From positions 1 through 64,000 of the forward strand of contig NZ_JAHVAP010000004.1 in assembly GCF_024721155.1 (NCBI RefSeq): a stretch of 64,000 nucleotides of DNA, read 5' to 3'. This document shows positions 8,783 to 16,149 of this stretch, piece after piece. The notes beneath the pieces were generated by a model that saw nothing but the letters and a program-made list of their open reading frames with translations, was not told the origin of the DNA and did not search any database. The first letter of the stretch is position 1; each line of letters opens with the position of its first letter. The translations under genes were made by a program, and so were the position numbers. This DNA is from Mucilaginibacter phenanthrenivorans. GTDB lineage: Bacteria > Bacteroidota > Bacteroidia > Sphingobacteriales > Sphingobacteriaceae.

Positions 8783-9454
8783 TTAATGTTCCTTAAATAG
8801 GGCAGCAAGCTTTTGAACTGTCAGTTCTGAATAATCATCAATCACTAAATCAACCGGGTGCAGGTCTGCTGCTTTATGCCCTGTGGTAATAGCGACAACT
8901 TTCATGCCTGCATCCCTGCCTGCTTTAATTCCGGCGAGGGAATCTTCAAAAACCACGCATTTTGACGGTGGGGTGTTTAATTTTTCTGCCGCCTTTAAAA
9001 AGATCTGCGGATTTGGCTTGGGTTTGCTCACCATTGACGAGTTTACGATCTCTTCAAAATCATTCTGAATGGGCACCTTGTTCAGTATAAAATCGATGTC
9101 CTCAACCGTTGCCGAAGTTGCCATCGCCATTTTTATCCCGGAATTTTTTAATTCGGTTAAAAAATTTTCAAGTCCGTTGATCGGGGCAAGATAAGGGGCA
9201 TACAACTCTCGGTAAAAACCTTCTTTTTCGCTGAGCAGTGCTTTCAACCCTGCTTCATCACGATCCGGAAATAGCCCTCTTAACGTATCCATTATGGGGA
9301 CGCCACTAATTTGCGTGTAATAGGTTTGCCTGCTTAATTCGCCTTTGTCGTATTTCTTAAAAAGCGCCTGCCACGATTTAAAATGATATGGGGTATTGTC
9401 TATCAGGGTGCCGTCCATATCAAATATGGCGGCGAAGGTATTAGTTGCTTCCAA
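8783..9454 (-). CDS. HAD-superfamily phosphatase/phosphomutase, beta-phosphoglucomutase-like
   Basis: This 223-residue protein starts with FAAIFDMDGTLIDNTPYHFKSW: motif I DxDGT with nucleophile and acid Asp residues, followed by an alpha-helical cap. Motif II is in MAMATSA, the conserved Lys in SKPKPNPQIF, and motif III/IV in CVVFEDSLAGIKAGRDAGM. This order matches the beta-phosphoglucomutase-like subfamily; the substrate is probably a sugar phosphate. The start codon is TTG (complement of 9452-9454), overlapping the end of the TetR-like gene by 14 bases, which implies translational coupling. No in-frame ATG precedes motif I. It is the middle gene of the TetR-HAD-ABC1 unit. Confidence 0.86.
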   Translation of the reverse strand: MEATNTFAAIFDMDGTLIDNTPYHFKSWQALFKKYDKGELSRQTYYTQISGVPIMDTLRGLFPDRDEAGLKALLSEKEGFYRELYAPYLAPINGLENFLTELKNSGIKMAMATSATVEDIDFILNKVPIQNDFEEIVNSSMVSKPKPNPQIFLKAAEKLNTPPSKCVVFEDSLAGIKAGRDAGMKVVAITTGHKAADLHPVDLVIDDYSELTVQKLAALFKEH

Positions 9455-10103
9455 ATCCCATCTTCTCTTTAAGGCCGCCGTTTTTAGCTAAAAACTTGCC
9501 GTATTCAAATAAGTTGTCAATTGGCGAGCGCTGGAAAAGATCGAACGTAACATTGATTCCTTTTTCAATGGCTTCATCAGTTTTTTCAAAGCCTGCTGAG
9601 CTATCATTTATCCAGAAGTTCAATACAAAAACAAGTTGTACCCAAAGGGCATCCTTATAGCGGTTGCTAAAGAATTTACGTTCAGAAAGCTCGTTCGATT
9701 CCAGGCCCTCTACAATCAGATCATTGCAAAAGGTTTCAAAAACATCTTTTATGCCGGTGAAGATTTGCGGGGTAGAAAATGTTTTCGGTTGTTTTTTTAC
9801 ACTGTAAACCACAAAACTGCGGCTGCCTTTCAATAGCTCGAAAAAACTATAGAAAAAAGATAAAGCTTTTTCGCGAGCGGAATACTGGCTCCAAACATCC
9901 TGGGTTTTTATTTCAGCGATCGTCCTTATCGCAAAGCCGGTCCATAAATTTTGTTCAATTGCGTCGAATGAGCCGAAGAATTTATAAAATTCCTCCTCAG
10001 TCATTTTATTTTTTTTGGCGAAAATGTAAACCGACTTGGGCTGTTGCCCTTCGGTGAGTACAAAATCTATATACGCCTTTTGGATTCCTTCAATAGTAGC
10101 CAT
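9441..10103 (-). CDS. TetR-family transcriptional regulator-like protein
   Basis: This 220-residue protein has an N-terminal helix-turn-helix about residues 8-50 (SVYIFAKKNKMTEEEFYKFFGSF, where the KFFGSF recognition-helix end resembles the YxHFxS of TetR proteins). A longer, all-helical C-terminal domain probably binds a ligand. It is the first gene of a tightly overlapping operon with the HAD phosphatase and ABC1 kinase, and may regulate that operon itself. The HTH is more divergent than usual, so DNA binding is an inference. The Bacteroidota pairing of this type of regulator with an ABC1 kinase is something I recall from related genomes. Confidence 0.72.
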   Translation of the reverse strand: MATIEGIQKAYIDFVLTEGQQPKSVYIFAKKNKMTEEEFYKFFGSFDAIEQNLWTGFAIRTIAEIKTQDVWSQYSAREKALSFFYSFFELLKGSRSFVVYSVKKQPKTFSTPQIFTGIKDVFETFCNDLIVEGLESNELSERKFFSNRYKDALWVQLVFVLNFWINDSSAGFEKTDEAIEKGINVTFDLFQRSPIDNLFEYGKFLAKNGGLKEKMGFGSN

Positions 10104-10206
10104 AGGAGAGTGAGTTTTAAATTACTTTATAAAATTATGATATTAGACAATAGCAAGTGTCATGCCTATCTATAAATTAACGGACAGATTTTTAGGATAG
10201 TACAAA

Positions 10207-10692
10207 TTAATTTTTGTTGGCTTGTTTTGTTAGCCTTGAATCAATATTTAAAAGTTGTATATCTTTCACTGTGACTAAATTATTGTATCCTGGAAATAGA
10301 GGATTTAATAGAAAATTGAACTCAAAAGGATTTACAGCAGAATAAACCTTAATCGCGATGTGACTTCGCTGAACCATCCATTCGTTTCCGATAAGTTTAT
10401 TTTCTAAATTTTCATGACTTTGCCAAGACGTCGGATATTCGGAATCTGGTAATTTAAAGATCAAGCTGTCATCAATGTTCAATTCTATGGATGCAATATA
10501 TAAATTAGGCGGTACATCCATTTCGGCAAAATGCACTATATTTTCAAGGTAAGCCAGTGAACTGTTCATGCTGGTATACAGCATAAATGTGCCCTTACTA
10601 TTCCATCTCCCTCCAAATTTGAATGCTCCAATACCTGATAGATCCCTCGCTCTTTCTGTTGACTTAGAAATTCTATAAACAAAAACTGACAT
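10207..10692 (-). CDS. RES-domain toxin (probable NAD+-degrading toxin)
   Basis: This 161-residue protein matches the RES family. VYRIS at the start, GRWNSKGTFMLYTS (Arg29, Tyr39) and SLAYLENIVH (Glu50) are the conserved blocks, and the C-terminal HIAIKVYSAVNPFEFNFLLNPLFP is the family's SxVxPxExNxLLNP block. Characterised RES toxins deplete NAD+ and are neutralised by a cognate Xre/MbcA-type antitoxin. Here the antitoxin gene lies directly upstream, and the two share one base in a TAATG stop-start overlap, so they are co-translated. Neighbouring DNA is visibly more AT-rich than the flanking housekeeping genes, suggesting horizontal acquisition. The conserved residues look intact, so the toxin is probably active. 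Confidence 0.9.
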   Translation of the reverse strand: MSVFVYRISKSTERARDLSGIGAFKFGGRWNSKGTFMLYTSMNSSLAYLENIVHFAEMDVPPNLYIASIELNIDDSLIFKLPDSEYPTSWQSHENLENKLIGNEWMVQRSHIAIKVYSAVNPFEFNFLLNPLFPGYNNLVTVKDIQLLNIDSRLTKQANKN

Positions 10693-11420
10693 TAGGAGTA
10701 AACTCCTTCTTCAATTCGTCCTAAAACGTCATTAATCATATTTAAGCCTGTTTGTATATGAAAAAGCTCAATTGGCTTGACATCATTTAAAGCCTTGTTT
10801 TTTGTATTTAACCAATCTTTTAATTTTTCGTTATTTTCAAAAACTGCAAATGCATGCACTACTATTTTTGCAATTTCAATTACATGTGAAGAGGTTTGCT
10901 TATCAAGTTTATCAGTGTGTTTTTTTCTTTCTAACGATCGAAAAGATACATTAAGGACATTTTCACAAAAAGACTTTTTTGAAATGCCTAAATAATTAAC
11001 CAATGAATCTAACGAGGCTTTAGTTATTCCCTCGTTACTTAATGCGATAATATCAAACTCCGAAAGAATAGGTATTGTGATTGTTTTTTCTCCGCCAAGC
11101 AGGTTAACAAGGCTTAATTCGGGATTTGATTGTAAATTTACTGAAGTTGGATCGATTTGTCTTTCAAGAATTTGTGCAAGCATTTTAATTGTGGGGTATT
11201 GAAATATAACTGCTATAGGGATTTCTTGTTTAATTTCTTGTTTGAGCTGACTTATTATTCTAATAGCTGATAAAGAGTGCCCACCAGAGTCAAAGAAATT
11301 GTCATAAATACCAATTTTAGAATTATTATTTAAAACGCCTATCCATATTTTGGCTACAAGCTTTTCTGTTTCTGTGCGGGGGGCGACATATTCATGAATG
11401 TGTTTATAATCTTCTTCCAT
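10692..11420 (-). CDS. Xre/MbcA-type antitoxin fused to an N-terminal NRPS-type carrier-protein domain
   Basis: This 242-residue protein has two unrelated parts. Residues about 10-88 form a peptidyl/acyl-carrier domain: it begins YVAPRTETEKLVAKIW, as at the start of an NRPS carrier domain, and carries the phosphopantetheine site DNFFDSGGHSL with Ser49 as the modified Ser. After a linker (about 89-115), residues about 118-180 resemble an Xre helix-turn-helix (ITKASLDSLVNYLGISKKSF). Residues about 181-242 resemble the MbcA/ParS toxin-binding domain (ENNEKLKDWLNTKNKALNDV, ending GRIEEGVYS). It should neutralise the RES toxin and repress its own promoter. An in-frame stop 18 bases upstream of the ATG shows the gene starts here and is not the tail of a broken NRPS. 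I know of no described antitoxin of this architecture. Confidence 0.88.
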   Translation of the reverse strand: MEEDYKHIHEYVAPRTETEKLVAKIWIGVLNNNSKIGIYDNFFDSGGHSLSAIRIISQLKQEIKQEIPIAVIFQYPTIKMLAQILERQIDPTSVNLQSNPELSLVNLLGGEKTITIPILSEFDIIALSNEGITKASLDSLVNYLGISKKSFCENVLNVSFRSLERKKHTDKLDKQTSSHVIEIAKIVVHAFAVFENNEKLKDWLNTKNKALNDVKPIELFHIQTGLNMINDVLGRIEEGVYS

Positions 11421-11443
11421 CGCAATCTGGCTAATTTATCTAT

Positions 11444-11451
11444 CAAAAATA
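11444..11451 (-). promoter_or_regulatory. -7 element of the toxin-antitoxin promoter
   Basis: On the minus strand TATTTTTG matches TAnnTTTG exactly, 23 bases before the antitoxin start codon. No clear -33 TTG is found at the usual spacing, as expected for an autorepressed promoter of moderate strength. Confidence 0.45.
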
Positions 11452-11628
11452 GAGATAGCTGAATGGAAAAAAAAATATTTTGTTGTTGATACGATGTATT
11501 AGGCGCTACATCTTTAAAATAACCTTATAAAATGTTTAACAGATGTCAAATATTAGCTGCAACTGTTTGTAACTAACAAATAAATTGCAAATTTGTACAC
11601 TGCAATAAAGTTAACCCCCTGTTTAACT

Positions 11629-12942
11629 ATGAGTGAAAAAACAATATTGGTATGGTTTAGGAATGATTTACGCATCCGTGATAATGAAATATTATTAGAG
11701 GCAGTGCGTAAGGCAGATAAAGTGCTACCGGTTTATTGTTTTGATCCATTCTATTTTAAGCACAATCTTTCAGGCAATCCAAAAACCGGGAATATAAGGG
11801 CGCGGTTTCTTTTGGAATCGGTGGCTAACCTGCGGAAGAATTTGCAGGCCATCGGCGGGGATTTAATTATTCGCATCGGCAGCCCGGCAGAAATAATCCC
11901 GCAACTTGCTGAGGAATACCAGGTGAACGAGGTATATCATCACCGCGAAGTTGCCCATGAGGAAACTGAGATTTCCGAGCAGGTGGAAACTGCGTTGTGG
12001 AAGATCCGGCTTAATTTAAAACATTTTATTGGTCATACTCTATATCATAAGGAGGATCTGCCATTTCCGATAAAGGATATCCCGGACAGTTTCGCCATTT
12101 TTAAAAAGAAAGTGGAGCGCGACAGCGATGTGCGCCAGTGTGTGGCAACCCCCGAACATATCGACACCCCACAAATTATTGATGCCGGTGAATTACCGAC
12201 ATTGCAAATGTTAGGTTTGGATGAGCCATTTGATGATCCTCGGGCGGTTAATCATTTTAATGGCGGTGAGGACGAAGCAATAAAGCAACTTGAAGAATTT
12301 TTTGTCAACAACAGCCACACAGTCATCGGCAAAAAAAATAACAATATAAATTTATCTAAGCTGTCGCCTTGGATCGCCCTGGGCTGCATCTCATTGCGGC
12401 AGGTTTACTGGGAGATCATCAAGCATCAGCAACTAAACAATACCCATTACCCGGGTATGCTGCTCGACCTGCTTTGGCGCGATTATTTCAGGTTTATGTT
12501 TAAAAAGCATGGCCAGAAGTTTATTGCCGTGAAGGATCAATCGGGCGATGTTGGCGCTGACGTAATCAATAGCAACACACTTTTTGAACACTGGGAGCAT
12601 GGTGAAACAGGAGTGCCCCTGGTTGATGCAATTATGCATGAGCTTAATGCTACCGGGTATATCAGCAACCACAGCAGGCAACTTGTTGCCTTGTTTTTAG
12701 TTAATGAGCTTAAGGTGGACTGGAAAAAAGGCGCCGCCTACTTCGAGGAAAAGCTGATTGATTATTCACCGGCAAGCAACTGGGGTAACTGGGCCTTTAT
12801 AGCAGGGGTTAATGATGCCCGCGAGAGCCGGTATGCTATTGCTGCCCTGCCTGTAGCCGAACAAATTGCAAAAAACGACTACATAGAAACCTGGCTGCCT
12901 GCCTTTAACAGCGATGACTACCAGGCATATGCCATAAAATAA
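11629..12942 (+). CDS. DASH-type cryptochrome
   Basis: This 437-residue protein starts at the ATG at 11629 (MSEKTILVWFRNDLRIRDN); an in-frame TTG at 11593 is an unlikely start. The N-terminal half is the antenna domain. In the FAD domain DPRAVNHFNGGEDEAIKQLEEFF, LSPWIALGCISLRQVYWEI, LLWRDYFRFMFKKHG, GETGVPLVDAIMHELNATGYISNHSRQ and DYSPASNWGNWAFIAGVNDARESR match the DASH pattern, especially SNWGNW followed by ARESR. DASH proteins repair pyrimidine dimers in single-stranded DNA and may sense blue light. It is transcribed away from the toxin-antitoxin pair across a 208-base divergent region. With the class I photolyase at 3247 the organism has two such proteins here. Confidence 0.9.
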   Translation: MSEKTILVWFRNDLRIRDNEILLEAVRKADKVLPVYCFDPFYFKHNLSGNPKTGNIRARFLLESVANLRKNLQAIGGDLIIRIGSPAEIIPQLAEEYQVNEVYHHREVAHEETEISEQVETALWKIRLNLKHFIGHTLYHKEDLPFPIKDIPDSFAIFKKKVERDSDVRQCVATPEHIDTPQIIDAGELPTLQMLGLDEPFDDPRAVNHFNGGEDEAIKQLEEFFVNNSHTVIGKKNNNINLSKLSPWIALGCISLRQVYWEIIKHQQLNNTHYPGMLLDLLWRDYFRFMFKKHGQKFIAVKDQSGDVGADVINSNTLFEHWEHGETGVPLVDAIMHELNATGYISNHSRQLVALFLVNELKVDWKKGAAYFEEKLIDYSPASNWGNWAFIAGVNDARESRYAIAALPVAEQIAKNDYIETWLPAFNSDDYQAYAIK

Positions 12943-12990
12943 TTGCGTTAATTTGTAATAATTGGTTTGGCTTTACGTCATATAGTTATT

Positions 12991-13095
12991 ATGAACTCCT
13001 TCGAACAATTTACTGTTATTATTGGCCTGCTTGCCGTTCTTTTTGAAGGGGTATCTTACCTGCGTCAATTTGTGCACAAACTGTTGCACAAATAA
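12991..13095 (+). CDS. Possible small membrane protein (34 residues)
   Basis: An ATG at 12991 opens 34 codons ending in TAA. The product has one hydrophobic stretch of about 16 residues (VIIGLLAVLFEGVSYL) with a charged C-terminus containing two HK-type ends (FVHKLLHK), like single-span small membrane proteins. It lies alone between the DASH cryptochrome and sucA. No promoter or ribosome site decides the matter, so this rests on composition only. Confidence 0.35.
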   Translation: MNSFEQFTVIIGLLAVLFEGVSYLRQFVHKLLHK

Positions 13096-13193
13096 AATTT
13101 CCTCCCAACTAACTTATTTGAATTTATATTAACAAATGTTAATAGGTGGGTAAGTTTTATAAATAAATTACAAAGTTTGTAAACCGATATGCT

Positions 13194-13201
13194 TACTTTT
13201 G
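13194..13201 (+). promoter_or_regulatory. -7 element of the sucA promoter
   Basis: TACTTTTG matches TAnnTTTG exactly, 24 bases before the sucA start at 13226. The nearest upstream TTG (13177-13179) leaves a spacer of only 14 bases, so the -33 element is weak or absent. Confidence 0.5.
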
Positions 13202-13225
13202 TACCGTTTTAAAGATTGGTTTCTC

Positions 13226-16033
13226 ATGGATCGTCTCAACTATATAAACAGCGGTAACGCTGCATACATTAATTCCCTCTACGAAGCATACAAACAAGAC
13301 CCTGAATCTGTTGACTTTGGATGGCAAAAGTTTTTTGAAGGGTTTGATTTTGGAAAAGATACAACGGCTGCTCCCTCGGCAACAAGCGATGGAACGCCGG
13401 CGCATATTTTAAAGGAAATAAATGTGTTTAACCTGATTGAAGGTTACCGTACACGCGGGCATTTATTTACCAAAACCAACCCGGTACGCGAGCGCCGCAA
13501 GTACTTTCCGGGTAAAGAGCTGGAAACCTTCGGCTTAAGCGATGCTGATTTAGACACTGTATTTAATGCAGGTATTGAGGTTGGCCTGGGCCCTGCCAAA
13601 CTGAGCGACATCCGCCAGTTATTGGAGGATACCTATTGCCAGTCGATAGGTGCTGAATACCGGTATATCCGCAACCCTATTAAGATCAAGTGGTTTGAAG
13701 ACAGGATGGAAAGCAAGCGTAACACGCCATCTTTCACTGTCGACGAAAAGAAACTGATGCTTGATAAGCTGAACGAAGCGGTTGTCTTCGAAAACTTCTT
13801 AGGCACAAAATTCTTAGGTCAAAAACGTTTCTCGCTGGAAGGTGCAGAAGCATTAATCCCAGCTTTGGATTCTGTTATTCAGAACGGTTCAGAGCTTGGC
13901 ATCCAGGAATTTATCATAGGCATGGCGCATCGCGGAAGGCTGAATGTGCTGACCAATATCATGGAAAAGCCTTATAAAGAGGTTTTTTTAGAGTTTGAAG
14001 GAAAGAATTTTGACGAAGATACCCCATTTGGTGGCGACGTAAAATATCACCTTGGGTATTCAACGGACGTGGTAACAAAAGGCGGCAAAAAGGTACACTT
14101 AAGCCTTTGCCCTAATCCGTCGCACCTGGAAGCGGTTGACCCTGTTGTTGAGGGCTTAACCCGTTCAAAAATCGACTTTAAATATAACGGTGACGATACT
14201 AAAATTGCACCGATACTGATCCATGGTGACGCTTCTGTAGCGGGCCAGGGTATTGTGTACGAGGTATTACAAATGGAAAAACTGGATGGCTACCGCACAG
14301 GTGGCACTATCCACGTTGTAATAAATAATCAAATTGGTTTTACCACTAATTTTAAGGATGCCCGTTCAAGTACTTATTGTACCGACGTAGCCAAAACTGT
14401 ATTATCACCTGTATTCCACGTTAATGGTGATGATGTTGAAGCTTTGGCTTATGTAGTAAACCTTGCCATGGAGTACCGCCAGGTGTTTCATGAAGATGTG
14501 TTTATCGATATTTTATGCTACCGCCGGTATGGCCATAACGAGGCGGATGAGCCAAAATTCACCCAGCCATTGTTATATAAAGCAATTGAGGCGCACCCTA
14601 ATCCGCTGGAGATCTACAAGCAAAAGCTACAGGCTGAGGGAAGTATCGATTCTGCGTTTGCTTCAGAACTGGAAAGGAAGTTCCGTGCCGAACTGCAAAC
14701 AAAACTGGATGAATCAAAAGCCCAGGAGGGGGTCGCTGAAACAATACAGATGTTTGAAGGCGCCTGGCAGGGCCTGCATCTGGCAAGCAGCAGAGAGTCG
14801 TTTGCCTCAATAGACACTTCGGTTCCTAAAGATGAATTGCTTGAGATAGGCAAAAAGATAACCGAATTGCCCAAAGGCAAGGAGTTCTTTAAAAAGATTG
14901 AAAAGCTTTTTGAAGAGCGCAGTAAAATGGTAACCAGTACCCATGTGTTCGATTGGGCAATGGGAGAGTTGCTAGCTTATGGTACATTATTAAAAGATGG
15001 GCACCCTGTTAGGTTAAGCGGAGAAGATGTTAAGCGCGGTACGTTTTCACATCGTCATGCGGTATTAACGCTGGCTGATTCTGAAGATGAATATACCCCG
15101 CTTGAAACCATAAACGCTGAAGCCAAGCTGAGTATTTTTAACTCGCTGCTTTCCGAATATGGCGTTTTAGGATTTGAATACGGATATGCATTAGCTAACC
15201 CCAATGCATTAACCATATGGGAAGCGCAGTTTGGCGACTTCTTTAATGGTGCACAAATTATCGTTGACCAGTATATTGCCAGTGCCGAAACAAAATGGCA
15301 GCGTGGTAATGGTTTGGTAATGTTGTTACCTCACGGTTACGAAGGCCAGGGCCCCGAGCACTCATCAGCCCGCGTTGAAAGGTTTTTAGAGCTTTGTGCC
15401 GATGGCAATATCCAGGTGGCAAACTGCTCAACCCCGGCAAACTTCTTCCACATACTGCGCAGGCAGATGTTGAGGGATTTCCGCAAGCCGCTGATCATCT
15501 TTACGCCAAAAAGCTTATTGCGCAGCCCTAAATGTGTATCCCCACTTGAAGAGTTTACCAACGGTAAATTTCATGAGCTGATTGACGATACTTATGCTGA
15601 TCCGAAAAAAGTGAAACGCGTGTTGCTTTGTACCGGGAAGATCTATTACGACCTGCTGGAAAAGCAACAGGTTGATAAACGTAAGGACGTTGCCATTGTT
15701 CGTGTTGAACAATTATATCCTACACCTACTTTGCAGATCCTGAAAGTAAAGGCAAAATATGCAAAGGCTACTGAATTTTTGTGGGTACAGGAAGAACCTG
15801 AAAATATGGGCGCGTGGCCATATATCTGCCGCAAGTTCCACAACGATAAGGTGATAAACCTGAGTGTGGTTTCACGTCATGAGGGCAGCAGTACCGCTAC
15901 CGGTTTTGCCAAACAGCATGCCGCGCAGCAATTACACATTGTTTCAAAAGCATTTGAGGCCCCTGCCGGCAAGGTAGTGAAGGCTGCAGTTAAGGCAACA
16001 ACAGAAAAAATGGCCAATGTTGGCGCTGATTAA
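13226..16033 (+). CDS. sucA: 2-oxoglutarate dehydrogenase E1 component
   Basis: This 935-residue protein is the thiamine-diphosphate-dependent E1 of the TCA-cycle 2-oxoglutarate dehydrogenase complex, which decarboxylates 2-oxoglutarate and passes the succinyl group to the E2 lipoyl arm. The N-terminal segment NYINSGNAAYINSLYEAYKQDPESVDFGWQKFF-type (residues about 4-40) is the E2-binding tail. MAHRGRLNVL, GDVKYHLGYS, HLEAVDPVVEG, GDASVAGQG and VVINNQIGFTT are classic E1 blocks, and LLPHGYEGQGPEHSSAR is the C-terminal half signature. Length is normal for the family. The ATG at 13226 is preferred over the upstream in-frame TTG. sucB follows after 116 bases, so the pair probably forms an operon; E3 (lpd) is not in the window. 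Confidence 0.96.
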   Translation: MDRLNYINSGNAAYINSLYEAYKQDPESVDFGWQKFFEGFDFGKDTTAAPSATSDGTPAHILKEINVFNLIEGYRTRGHLFTKTNPVRERRKYFPGKELETFGLSDADLDTVFNAGIEVGLGPAKLSDIRQLLEDTYCQSIGAEYRYIRNPIKIKWFEDRMESKRNTPSFTVDEKKLMLDKLNEAVVFENFLGTKFLGQKRFSLEGAEALIPALDSVIQNGSELGIQEFIIGMAHRGRLNVLTNIMEKPYKEVFLEFEGKNFDEDTPFGGDVKYHLGYSTDVVTKGGKKVHLSLCPNPSHLEAVDPVVEGLTRSKIDFKYNGDDTKIAPILIHGDASVAGQGIVYEVLQMEKLDGYRTGGTIHVVINNQIGFTTNFKDARSSTYCTDVAKTVLSPVFHVNGDDVEALAYVVNLAMEYRQVFHEDVFIDILCYRRYGHNEADEPKFTQPLLYKAIEAHPNPLEIYKQKLQAEGSIDSAFASELERKFRAELQTKLDESKAQEGVAETIQMFEGAWQGLHLASSRESFASIDTSVPKDELLEIGKKITELPKGKEFFKKIEKLFEERSKMVTSTHVFDWAMGELLAYGTLLKDGHPVRLSGEDVKRGTFSHRHAVLTLADSEDEYTPLETINAEAKLSIFNSLLSEYGVLGFEYGYALANPNALTIWEAQFGDFFNGAQIIVDQYIASAETKWQRGNGLVMLLPHGYEGQGPEHSSARVERFLELCADGNIQVANCSTPANFFHILRRQMLRDFRKPLIIFTPKSLLRSPKCVSPLEEFTNGKFHELIDDTYADPKKVKRVLLCTGKIYYDLLEKQQVDKRKDVAIVRVEQLYPTPTLQILKVKAKYAKATEFLWVQEEPENMGAWPYICRKFHNDKVINLSVVSRHEGSSTATGFAKQHAAQQLHIVSKAFEAPAGKVVKAAVKATTEKMANVGAD

Positions 16034-16048
16034 TATTTATAAGTCCCC

Positions 16049-16105
16049 AGTCTTGAGTCTATAGTTAAAAGTCAAAAAAAGACTCCGGACTATAGACTCA
16101 AGACT
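16049..16105. repeat. Palindromic repeat between sucA and sucB
   Basis: Bases 16049-16073 (AGTCTTGAGTCTATAG...) face their near-exact inverse at 16081-16105 across a loop of seven A. It could act as a stem in the sucA-sucB mRNA, changing the ratio of the two products, or be one of the genome's dispersed palindromes. The absence of a T-rich tail argues against a simple terminator. Confidence 0.75.
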
Positions 16106-16149
16106 TTCGACTTAAAACACTACTTATAAAATACAAAGAATTCAAACCA

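Noticed and set aside
10692..11420. Remnant of a non-ribosomal peptide synthetase cluster
   Set aside because: No adenylation, condensation or thioesterase fragment is seen around the carrier domain, and an in-frame stop lies just before its start.
13199..13225. TTG start of sucA
   Set aside because: The -7 element overlaps it (13194-13201), so the transcript probably begins after it; the ATG at 13226 fits the E1 family.
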